Shown here one piece after another: positions 1-5,216 of a stretch of 5,216 bases of DNA. Both the position numbers and the translations under genes were made by a program. Source of the stretch: Synechococcaceae bacterium WBB_10_009 (GTDB lineage Bacteria; Cyanobacteriota; Cyanobacteriia; PCC-6307; Cyanobiaceae); the NCBI GenBank assembly GCA_010030955.1, contig RHBP01000125.1, forward strand, positions 1-5,216, given 5' to 3'. The notes below the pieces were generated by a model. It made no database searches and was not told the DNA's origin. It saw only the letters and a program-made list of their open reading frames with translations. The first letter of the stretch is position 1, and each line of letters starts with the position of its first letter.

Positions 1-97
1 GGTAATAGCCGCCGTAGCAGCCGATCCAGGTCCACCCCTCCAGGGCGTTGAAGCCCGCATCGGGCCGGTCAAAGGGGGGATCAACGGCCTCAGCCAT
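1..97 (-). CDS. 5' end of a third leftward gene, possibly YfiH/laccase-domain protein (partial)
   Basis: An ATG at 97 on the minus strand opens a frame with no stop to the window edge. It gives 32 codons that begin MAEAVDPPFDRPDAG and continue to a Trp/Gly/Tyr-rich stretch, WTWIGCYGGYY, at residues 22-32. The start overlaps the stop of the preceding Tab2 gene by 8 nt (ATGGCTGA), as expected for a translationally coupled operon gene. There is no clear Shine-Dalgarno sequence upstream. The W-x-W then G-x-Y-(L) pattern resembles the N-terminus of YfiH-type (COG1496, purine nucleoside phosphorylase/laccase-domain) proteins, which in cyanobacteria often start this way before a GF-x-HGFFT-like motif. 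That motif would lie beyond the window, so the family is only a suggestion. That the frame is coding is more secure than its name, because it is open, begins inside the previous stop and is on the operon strand. Confidence 0.45.
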   Translation of the reverse strand, partial: MAEAVDPPFDRPDAGFNALEGWTWIGCYGGYY

Positions 98-1043
98 CCG
101 GCAGATCCCGCAGGATCCAGAACCCGTCAAACCCCTGCTGCTGCTCGCTGCTCTGCACCGCCAAAAACTGCAGGCCGCCGGCGTTGCAGCGGGCCGCCTG
201 GAAGGCCTCGGCGGCGGCGGCGGCCTCCTCCGGCTCCAAATTGCCCAGCAGCCAGCGGTCCTCCAGGCCCGCCTCCAGCACCAGCTGCGTGCCGCTCACC
301 TCCAGGCGCACCGGCTCCAGGCCGGCGATCCAGCCGGCGATCGCCAGCGACCGGCTGGCGCTGAACAAGCGCAGGCCGCTCACCATCAGCTCCGGATCGA
401 GGGGCTGGCCATCCCCAGCGCCGGGCAGGGGCAGCAGCCCGGCGAAGCTCACCTCCCATTCGGCCGCCTCCCGCAGGGCCGCCAGGGGCAAGGCCGCCCA
501 GCTCCAGGAGTCGCCGCGGGCCGCCTCCGGCAGGGGCACCGCCAGGGGCTGGATCGGCTGGGGGGGCGGCGCCAGTGGGCCGGCCATGAAGCCCTCCTCC
601 GCCGGATACACCGTGGCCTGGCGCTCCTGCAACCACTCCACCAGGGCGTAGCAGCGGCGGCTGGGCACCAGCTCCACGCCAAGGGTTTCCGCGGCCCGTT
701 GCACCATCGTGCGCATCGAGGCTCGCCAGCAGCGCAGCTTGCGGGGCCGGGCAAAGCCCTGGTCTGCGGCGGCGGCCAGGGCCTGCTCCAGGGCCTCCCG
801 CAGCCACTGGGAATTCACACTGGAGGCGGGGCAGTTGAGGGCCCAGCGGAAGGGCGCCGCCCCATCACCCGGCTGGGGCGTGCTGCAGATCAGCAGTTCC
901 CAGCGTTTCTTGCCATCGGGCTCGAGGATCGCCCGCGAGTAGTAGTCGAGCTCCCAGTCGGCCTCGAGGGGCGCCGTGGGGGCAACCGGTGGGGCAGTCG
1001 CGGGAGCAACCGCCGTGGCAGCGGGCTCGGTGGCCTGGCTCAT
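90..1043 (-). CDS. tab2: Tab2/Atab2 (DUF1092) family RNA-binding protein, photosystem assembly factor
   Basis: A 317-residue protein of the Tab2/DUF1092 family, which is confined to oxygenic phototrophs. In Chlamydomonas Tab2 binds the psaB 5' leader and is needed for its translation; Arabidopsis ATAB2 acts on both photosystems. The cyanobacterial role is inferred from these. Recognisable segments are WELDYYSRAI (30-39) followed by GKKRWELLIC (44-53), CPASSVNSQWL (71-81), a region with M110 and M113, the PSRRCYALVEWLQER segment (127-141) followed by VYP (145-147), and the C-terminal LQFLAVQ (291-297) with GFDGFWILRD (304-313). Residues 1-28 form an Ala/Pro/Thr-rich tail that is probably disordered, and the core has the family's usual length. 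The ATG at 1043 sits in an ATGA overlap with the stop of the upstream S1 gene, which fixes the start and implies coupled translation. The frame is intact. Confidence 0.9.
   Translation of the reverse strand: MSQATEPAATAVAPATAPPVAPTAPLEADWELDYYSRAILEPDGKKRWELLICSTPQPGDGAAPFRWALNCPASSVNSQWLREALEQALAAAADQGFARPRKLRCWRASMRTMVQRAAETLGVELVPSRRCYALVEWLQERQATVYPAEEGFMAGPLAPPPQPIQPLAVPLPEAARGDSWSWAALPLAALREAAEWEVSFAGLLPLPGAGDGQPLDPELMVSGLRLFSASRSLAIAGWIAGLEPVRLEVSGTQLVLEAGLEDRWLLGNLEPEEAAAAAEAFQAARCNAGGLQFLAVQSSEQQQGFDGFWILRDLPDG
337..344. repeat. HIP1 palindrome (GCGATCGC) inside tab2
   Basis: One perfect copy of the cyanobacterial highly iterated palindrome GCGATCGC lies within the tab2 coding sequence. 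It is part of two direct copies of GCCGGCGATC (321-330 and 333-342) that encode the repeated IAG in SLAIAGWIAGL. I found only this one full copy by eye. A single octamer in GC-rich DNA is weak evidence by itself, though it fits a cyanobacterial origin. Confidence 0.4.
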
Positions 1044-2377
1044 CCGGCGGTTTGTTCCTGCTGGCGCAGCACACTACGCGCTCTGTTGGCCCGGTCGGCG
1101 GCTTCCGCCATCACCCGGTCACGGTCGATCAGCAATTCACCGGGCTGGCCCTCCAGGAGGGCGGTGTTGAGCGCGATGCGGCCACGGCCGGGGTCGAGCT
1201 CGGTGATCAGGGCCTTGACCCGATCCCCCTGGCCGAACACCTCGCGCAGGTCACGCAGCTGGCCGCCGGTGAGGGCCGACTGGTGCAGCAGGCCGCTGAT
1301 GCCCCCCAGATCCACGAACAGGCCATAGGGCTTGATCGACACCACCTGGCCCTCCACCAGCTGGCCCACCTCCAGGTTTTGGAACAGCGCGGCGGTGGCG
1401 GCCTTCTTCTCGGAGAGCACCAGCTTGCGGGTCTCGGGGTTCACCTCCAGGAAGGCCACACCGAGGGTTTTGCCCACCAGCGCTTCGTGGTTTTCGCCCT
1501 CCTGCAGCTGGGAGCGGGGGATGAAGCCGCGCAGGCCCTCCACATCGCAGGTCACCCCGCCGCGGTTGAAGCCGTTCACCTTGACCTGCAGCACCTTGCC
1601 CTCCTTCTCCAGGGCGCGCACCTTCTCCCAGCTCTGGCGCAGGGCCAGGGCGCGGGCGCTCACGGTGACCATGCCGTCGGCGTTCTGCTCGCGGGTCACC
1701 AGCACCTCCACCTGCAGGCCCTTGGGGAAGCGCTCCTTGAGGTTGGTGATCACCCCCAGGCCGCACTCCTTCTTGGGCATGAAGCCAGGCGCCTTGCCGC
1801 CGATGTCCACATACACCCCATCGCTCTCCAGACCCACCACGGTGCCGGTGGCCACCTCGCCGGTGGTGCCCACGAATTCCTGCTCATCCAGCGCCGCCAG
1901 GAAGGCGTCGGCGTCGAAGTCGAAGTCGTCCACCGTGCGGGACGGAACCGCTGGGGTGGCCGCCACCGGGGCGGCGGCGGCAGATCGGCGCTGCTGGCGG
2001 TCGTCTGGCCCCAGCAGATCGGCCATGGTCAGGCCTTCAAAAGCGCCCATGTCGAAGCGGTCGTCGTCGCCCAGGGGCGCGGCATTGGGGGCCACGGGAC
2101 GCTGCGGGGCGACCGGCCCCTCGCCGCGGGCGGCACGGGCGGCGTTCTCCAGCTCGGCGGCGCGGGCGTTGGCGGCCTGGGCGGCGGCACGGGCCTCAGC
2201 GGCCTCGCGCTCCAGGCGCAGCTGCTCCTCCTTTTTGGTGAGCTGCACCACCATGGGCGGCTTGCGCAGCGGGAATTGGGGGGCGCTGGGGCGCGGCGGC
2301 ACCGGCGGCTGCGGCCGGGGCGACTGGGATTGCTGGCCGGCCGGGGGCTGGGATTGCGGGGTGCCAGAACCGGCCAT
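1040..2377 (-). CDS. rps1b: S1-domain RNA-binding protein, ribosomal protein S1 homologue (Rps1b/Nbp1-like)
   Basis: A 445-residue protein with three S1 (OB-fold) RNA-binding repeats: about 170-242 (GTVVGLESDGVYVDIGGKAPG), about 258-325 (VKVNGFNRGGVTCDVEGLRGFIP) and about 337-406 (EGQVVSIKPYGLFVDLGGISGLL). Short S1 homologues with three repeats are typical of cyanobacteria and plastids, in contrast to six in E. coli S1, and cyanobacteria carry two or more paralogues. I assign this one to the Rps1b/Nbp1 type from its recalled neighbourhood in picocyanobacteria, so the paralogue is tentative. Residues 1-40 are Pro/Gln/Ser-rich, 46-85 form a charged Ala/Glu/Arg helix that may be a coiled coil, and 86-165 is an acidic linker. 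I chose the ATG at 2377 because everything upstream in the open frame is antisense to the creatininase gene. The stop overlaps the tab2 start by 4 nt. Binding of mRNA at or near the ribosome is the family role. Confidence 0.88.
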   Translation of the reverse strand: MAGSGTPQSQPPAGQQSQSPRPQPPVPPRPSAPQFPLRKPPMVVQLTKKEEQLRLEREAAEARAAAQAANARAAELENAARAARGEGPVAPQRPVAPNAAPLGDDDRFDMGAFEGLTMADLLGPDDRQQRRSAAAAPVAATPAVPSRTVDDFDFDADAFLAALDEQEFVGTTGEVATGTVVGLESDGVYVDIGGKAPGFMPKKECGLGVITNLKERFPKGLQVEVLVTREQNADGMVTVSARALALRQSWEKVRALEKEGKVLQVKVNGFNRGGVTCDVEGLRGFIPRSQLQEGENHEALVGKTLGVAFLEVNPETRKLVLSEKKAATAALFQNLEVGQLVEGQVVSIKPYGLFVDLGGISGLLHQSALTGGQLRDLREVFGQGDRVKALITELDPGRGRIALNTALLEGQPGELLIDRDRVMAEAADRANRARSVLRQQEQTAG

Positions 2378-2441
2378 GGCCTCAGCGGAGATGCACAGCC
2401 GCACACTGTAAAGAGCCCCCCCACACCGCAGGAGCGCCGCG
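2378..2441. promoter_or_regulatory. divergent intergenic region between the S1 and creatininase genes
   Basis: This 64-nt gap separates two genes transcribed away from each other, so it, or the start of the coding sequence on either side, should hold both promoters. The only AT-containing patch is around 2406-2413 (CTGTAAAG). It reads TTTACA on the minus strand, a possible -35-like box, and TGTAAA on the plus strand, a possible weak -10. I find no convincing partner box at the usual spacing for either direction. A C-run follows at 2416-2422. Confidence 0.35.
2431..2434 (+). promoter_or_regulatory. ribosome binding site of the creatininase-family gene
   Basis: GGAG lies 7 nt before the ATG at 2442, an ideal Shine-Dalgarno position. 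It supports that start over any downstream alternative. Confidence 0.6.
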
Positions 2442-3242
2442 ATGGCCGCCAGCCCCGCACCCCGGCGCCTGGAGCAACTGAGCTGGCCGCAGCTGCAGGC
2501 GGCGGCCCAACGGCCCGGCAGCACCGTGGTGTGGCCGTTGGGCGCCTTCGAGCAACACGGGCCCCACCTGCCCCTCGGCACCGACGCTCTGTTCGCCGAT
2601 CGGCTGCTCGATGCGGTGCTGGCGGACCTGCCGGCGGAGCTGCCGATCTGGCGGTTGCCGCTGCAGAGCCTGGGCTTTTCCCCGGAGCACGGATCCTTTG
2701 CCGGCACCCTCAGCCTGCCGGCGGAGATCCTGCTGCAGCTGGTGGAGACGGTGGGGCGCCAACTGGCGGCCGCCGGTTTCACGCGCCTGGTGCTGTTCAA
2801 CGGCCACGGCGGCCAGATCGCCCTGCTGCAGGTGGCGGCGCGGCAGCTGCGGGCGGCGGTGCCCGAGCTGGCGGTGCTGCCCTGCTTCCTGTGGAGTGGC
2901 CCAGCGGGGGTGGCGGAGCTGTTGCCGGAGCCGGAACGCAGCCAGGGGCTGCATGCGGGCCTGGCGGAAACGAGCCTGATGCTGCAGCTGGCACCGGAGC
3001 AGGTGGGCCCCGAGCGCCCCGTGGATGGCCTGCTCGCCACCCCGCCCCCCGCTGGATGGAGCCTGGAGGGGGCCGTGCCCTGCGCCTGGCTCACGGGCGA
3101 CCTGAGCCGCTCGGGGGTGGTGGGGGATGCCCGCGGGGCCAGCGCCGAGCTGGGGGCGGAGCTGCAGCAGCGCCTGGTGCGGGGCTGGCGCCAGCTGCTG
3201 GAGGATCTGCTCCGCAGCGACTGGCCGCCCCGGCGCCCTTGA
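2442..3242 (+). CDS. creatininase-family metal-dependent amidohydrolase
   Basis: A 266-residue member of the creatininase superfamily (PF02633), close to the usual 240-270 residues. These are metal-dependent enzymes that hydrolyse C-N bonds; known members act on creatinine, formamidopyrimidines or a mycofactocin precursor, and the substrate here cannot be told. The metal-site signature GAFEQHGPHLPLGTD spans residues 34-48, with E37, H39 and D48 as likely ligands. The NGHGGQ motif at 120-125 corresponds to the more usual NGHGGN, with H122 as a further likely ligand. HAGLAETSLML at 171-181 matches the family's HAGExETSLML except that the first Glu is Leu; E176 is kept. No signal peptide or membrane segment is seen, so it is probably cytosolic. 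The gene heads a rightward set and is followed after 93 nt by ado. By recall, picocyanobacteria keep this gene beside ado, but I know of no demonstrated link to alkane synthesis. Confidence 0.88.
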   Translation: MAASPAPRRLEQLSWPQLQAAAQRPGSTVVWPLGAFEQHGPHLPLGTDALFADRLLDAVLADLPAELPIWRLPLQSLGFSPEHGSFAGTLSLPAEILLQLVETVGRQLAAAGFTRLVLFNGHGGQIALLQVAARQLRAAVPELAVLPCFLWSGPAGVAELLPEPERSQGLHAGLAETSLMLQLAPEQVGPERPVDGLLATPPPAGWSLEGAVPCAWLTGDLSRSGVVGDARGASAELGAELQQRLVRGWRQLLEDLLRSDWPPRRP

Positions 3243-3249
3243 GGCGCCG
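3231..3249 (+). other. GC-rich inverted repeat spanning the creatininase stop codon
   Basis: CGGCGCC and GGCGCCG form a perfect 7-bp stem around the 5-nt loop CTTGA, which contains the TGA stop. No T-run follows, so it does not look like a standard intrinsic terminator. It could slow or stabilise transcripts between the creatininase gene and ado. In DNA this rich in GC it could also be chance. Confidence 0.3.
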
Positions 3250-3335
3250 CGCCGGGTAGGAAACGCCAACCATGCAGCCCAGAGCGCAATTTGGCGCGGT
3301 TAAAGTCGACACCAGATCTGCGGCAGTTGAACGGA

Positions 3336-4060
3336 ATGGCGACCCTGGAAGCGCCCCAAGCAAGCGCCGGTGCCGGCGCCGCCACCGGCGCTGACGCCCT
3401 GCCCGACTTCAGCAGCGCCGCCTACAAAGACGCCTACAGCCGCATCAACGCCATCGTGATCGAGGGGAGGCCCACGACAACTACATGGCCATTGGCACCC
3501 TGCTGCCGGAGCAGGCCGACGAGCTGGCCAAGTTGGCCCGCATGGAGCTGAAGCACATGAAGGGTTTCACCGCCTGTGCCAAAAACCTGGAGGTGGAGGC
3601 CGACATGCCCTTCGCCAAAACCTTCTTCTCCCCGCTGCACGGCAACTTCCAGACGGCGCTCGCCGAGGGCAAGATCACCACATGCCTGCTGATCCAGGCG
3701 ATCCTGATCGAGGCATTCGCCATCGCGGCCTACCACATCTATATCCCCGTCGCCGATCCCTTCGCCCGCAAGATCACCGAGGGGGTGGTCAAGGATGAGT
3801 ACACCCACCTGAACTACGGCCAGGAGTGGCTCAAGGCCAACCTCTCCGAGGTGCGCGAGGAGCTGGAGCAGGCCAACCGCGACAACCTGCCCCTGGTGCG
3901 CCGCATGCTCGAGCAGGTGGCCGGCGACGCCGCCGTGTTGCACATGGACAAGGAGGACCTGATGGCCGACTTCCTCAGCTCCTACCAGGACGTGCTGATG
4001 GAAATCGGCCTCAACGGCCGCGAGATCGCCCGCATGGCGGCCGCGGCCCTGGTGGGCTGA
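3336..4060 (+). pseudogene. ado: aldehyde-deformylating oxygenase (ADO), frameshifted copy
   Basis: ADO is a ferritin-like di-iron enzyme that converts fatty aldehydes to alkanes or alkenes plus formate, using O2 and electrons from ferredoxin. The first part (M at 3336 to about 3467, 44 residues, ending YKDAYSRINAIVIEG) and the second part (from about 3467, EAHDNYMAIGTLLPEQ, to the stop at 4058-4060) are both highly conserved, but they lie in different frames. The family reads IEGEQEAHDNY here. Two residues are missing and the frame slips, equivalent to a 7-nt deletion, in the helix carrying the first iron ligand (E32 in S. elongatus, E45 in Prochlorococcus MIT9313). The other ligands are present: E (3545-3547) and H (3554-3556) in MELKH, E (3710-3712) in LIEAF, and E (3797-3799) and H (3806-3808) in DEYTHLNYG. 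As written, translation from 3336 would end at 3551 after 71 residues. Repaired, the protein would have the normal length of about 243. A sequencing or assembly error cannot be excluded. I chose the ATG at 3336 because MATLEAP matches family N-termini; no strong Shine-Dalgarno is seen. Confidence 0.9.
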
Positions 4061-4095
4061 AGCTGTAGCGTCCATCACACTTCAGACGCGCCCGC

Positions 4096-5136
4096 ATGTT
4101 CGGCCTCATCGGACATTCGACCAGCTTTGAGCAGGCGCGGTTGAAGGCCCGGTCGCTCGGATACGACGAGTACGCCGATGGCGACCTCGACATGTGGTGT
4201 GCCGCCCCGCCGCAGCTGGTGGAGCGGGTGACGGTCACCAGCCTCACCGGCAAGCAAATCCAAGGGGCCTACATCGATTCGGTGTTTGTGCCGGAGATGC
4301 TGCGGCGCTTCAAAACCGCCAAGCGCAAGGTGCTCAAGGCGATGGAGCTGGCCCAAAAGAAGGACATCACCATCACCGCCCTGGGGGGCTTCACCTCGAT
4401 CATTTTTGAGGACATGAACCTGCTCAAGGAGGAGCGGGTGAGCGCCGTGGAGCTGGAGTGGAGCCGCTTCACCACGGGCAACACCCACACCGCCTGGGTG
4501 ATCTGCCAGCAGGTGGAAACCAACGCCCCCAAGCTCGGCATCGACCTGGCCAGCGCCAAGGTGGCGGTGGTGGGCGCCAGCGGCGACATCGGCAGCGCCG
4601 TCTGCCGCTGGCTGCAGCGCCGCGGCGTGGGCGAGCTGCTGCTGGTGGCCCGCCGGCCCCAGCCGCTGATCGAACTGCAGCAGAGCCTCGGCGAAGGCCG
4701 CATCCTGGCCCTCGAGGAGGCCCTGCCGGAGGCGGATGTGGTGGTGTGGGTGGCCAGCCTGCCCCAGAGCCTGGAGATCGACACCGCCTCCCTCAACAAC
4801 CCCTGCCTGATGATCGACGGCGGCTACCCCAAGAACCTCGACAGCAAGGCCGCCGCCCCCGGCGTGCACGTGCTGAAGGGGGGCATCGTGGAGTTCTGGC
4901 AGGACATCGGCTGGCAGATGATGGAGGTGGCCGAGATGGCCAAACCGCAGCGCCAGATGTTTGCCTGCTTCGCCGAAGCGATGCTGCTGGATTTCGAAGC
5001 GCTGCACACCAACTTCAGCTGGGGCCGCAACAACATCACCCTGGCCAACATGGACCGCATCGGCGAAGCTTCCCTCAAGCACGGCTTCCGCGCCCTGGAG
5101 CTGGAGCCGAGCGAACCGGCGCCGGCGGTGCTGGCC
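4096..5136 (+). CDS. aar: long-chain acyl-[acyl-carrier-protein] reductase (AAR), no stop at its expected end
   Basis: AAR reduces fatty acyl-ACP (and acyl-CoA) to fatty aldehyde with NADPH and supplies ADO. The protein starts MFGLIGHSTSFEQAR, the standard AAR N-terminus, and aligns by eye along its whole length. It has ALGGFTSIIFE at 95-105, FTTGNTHTAWVIC at 125-137, the Rossmann NADPH loop GASGDIGSA at 160-168, IDGGYPKN at 240-247, MFACFAEAM around C291 (the equivalent of the acyl-thioester cysteine C294 of S. elongatus), and HTNFSWGRN at 304-312. The start is 35 nt after the ado stop, the usual ado-aar arrangement; no clear Shine-Dalgarno is present. The family normally ends near residue 340-347, and the AAR-like part here runs to about A347. 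The frame then continues, without a stop, into foreign 3-hydroxyacyl-CoA dehydrogenase sequence to the window end. All known AAR motifs are present, so the enzyme itself is probably functional in the source organism. Confidence 0.95.
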
Positions 5137-5216
5137 ACCAACACCAGCAGCATCAGCATCACGGACATCGCCGCCGCGGTGGGCGCGGACGCGGGTCGCG
5201 TGATCGGCATGCACTT
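5137..5216 (+). CDS. internal fragment of a 3-hydroxyacyl-CoA dehydrogenase fused in frame to AAR (likely chimeric join)
   Basis: The last 26 complete codons plus two bases read TNTSSISITDIAAAV, then GADAGRVIGMH and an unfinished codon that would give F. This is the well-known core of 3-hydroxyacyl-CoA/3-hydroxybutyryl-CoA dehydrogenases (FadB/HbdA type): the SNTSS-x-x-IT strand with the catalytic Ser, followed about 22 residues later by the catalytic His of G-M-H-F-F-N-P. The first half of that enzyme's NAD-binding Rossmann domain (about 115 residues) is absent, replaced by complete AAR. A protein built this way could not make a working dehydrogenase fold. The enzyme belongs to beta-oxidation or butanoate/PHB metabolism, which is not typical of picocyanobacteria, so the fragment may come from another bacterium. 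It is too short for a reliable codon-use comparison. Confidence 0.8.

Noticed and set aside
989..3259. 756-codon open frame on the plus strand across the S1 gene and into the creatininase gene
   Set aside because: It lies antisense to the S1 gene and out of frame with the creatininase. Its translation is rich in His, Gln, Gly and Ala without family motifs, as expected for a shadow in GC-rich DNA.
3231..3260. Intrinsic terminator after the creatininase gene
   Set aside because: There is a perfect 7-bp hairpin around the stop codon but no T-run follows, so it is recorded only as an inverted repeat.
3277..3306. Own promoter for ado, with TTAAAG (3300-3305) as -10
   Set aside because: No -35-like box lies about 17 nt upstream (GCCCAG there). 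It is the most AT-rich patch in the gap and a promoter is possible, but the sequence alone does not support a call.
2378..3385. 336-codon upstream extension of the S1 reading frame
   Set aside because: It is antisense to the creatininase gene and resembles no S1 protein. The ATG at 2377 matches the expected gene boundary and leaves a normal divergent gap.
3272..3394. 40-codon open frame starting between the creatininase gene and ado
   Set aside because: It overlaps the conserved ado N-terminus in another frame, ends in an Arg-rich artefact-like tail, and has no ribosome site or family match.
3462..3470. Programmed -1 frameshift at the G-run of ado
   Set aside because: A -1 slip at GGGG would rejoin the frames, but the product would still lack two conserved residues of the iron-ligand helix. 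There is no obvious stimulatory structure, and ADO is not known to use frameshifting. A deletion explains the data better.
3485..4060. Separate shorter gene starting at the ATG at 3485
   Set aside because: The GGGGAGG sequence upstream (3464-3470) is about 14 nt from the ATG, too far for a good ribosome site. The product would be ADO without its first helix and first ligand, so this is a fragment of the broken gene.
4075..5214. 379-codon open frame on the minus strand opposite aar
   Set aside because: Low-complexity His/Gly/Ala/Leu-rich translation that is a mirror of the highly conserved aar gene, with no recognisable domain.

Overview
The window looks like DNA from a GC-rich alpha-cyanobacterium of the Synechococcus/Cyanobium group (picocyanobacteria). 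The evidence is gene content and protein similarity. It carries the two hydrocarbon-biosynthesis genes (ado, aar) found together in cyanobacteria, a Tab2/DUF1092 photosynthesis-assembly gene, and an S1-domain protein gene. By recall, the ADO and AAR sequences sit closest to marine Prochlorococcus/Synechococcus versions. Base composition is very GC-rich by eye, with strong G/C third positions. That composition produces the very long antisense open frames, which I read as shadows.

Layout. Two divergent gene groups face away from a 64-nt gap (2378-2441). Leftward (minus strand) is a tightly packed set: an S1-domain RNA-binding protein (2377-1040), a Tab2 family protein (1043-90, ATGA overlap), and the first 32 codons of a third gene (from 97, 8-nt overlap) that leaves the window and may be a YfiH/laccase-domain protein. 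Rightward (plus strand) are a creatininase-family metallohydrolase (2442-3242), aldehyde-deformylating oxygenase ado (3336-4060) and long-chain acyl-ACP reductase aar (from 4096). AAR reduces fatty acyl-ACP to fatty aldehyde, and ADO converts the aldehyde to an alkane or alkene one carbon shorter. The leftward genes look like an RNA/translation module. The role of the creatininase relative in this setting is not known to me.

Two anomalies stand out. First, ado is broken at about 3465-3469 by what looks like a 7-nt deletion. It lies in the conserved segment that carries the first iron-ligand glutamate and changes the reading frame. Second, the aar frame does not stop at the family's usual C-terminus (about residue 345). 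It continues without a stop into an unmistakable internal segment of a 3-hydroxyacyl-CoA dehydrogenase (NTSSISIT...VIGMHF), and the window then ends. The join lies on a short stretch (AVLA, 5125-5136) that fits both the expected AAR end and the dehydrogenase. I think a chimeric assembly or chimeric amplification product is more likely than a natural fusion. The normal right-hand neighbour in cyanobacteria would be accA.

I see no RNA genes, mobile elements or CRISPR arrays. No stretch longer than 300 nt lacks a gene.
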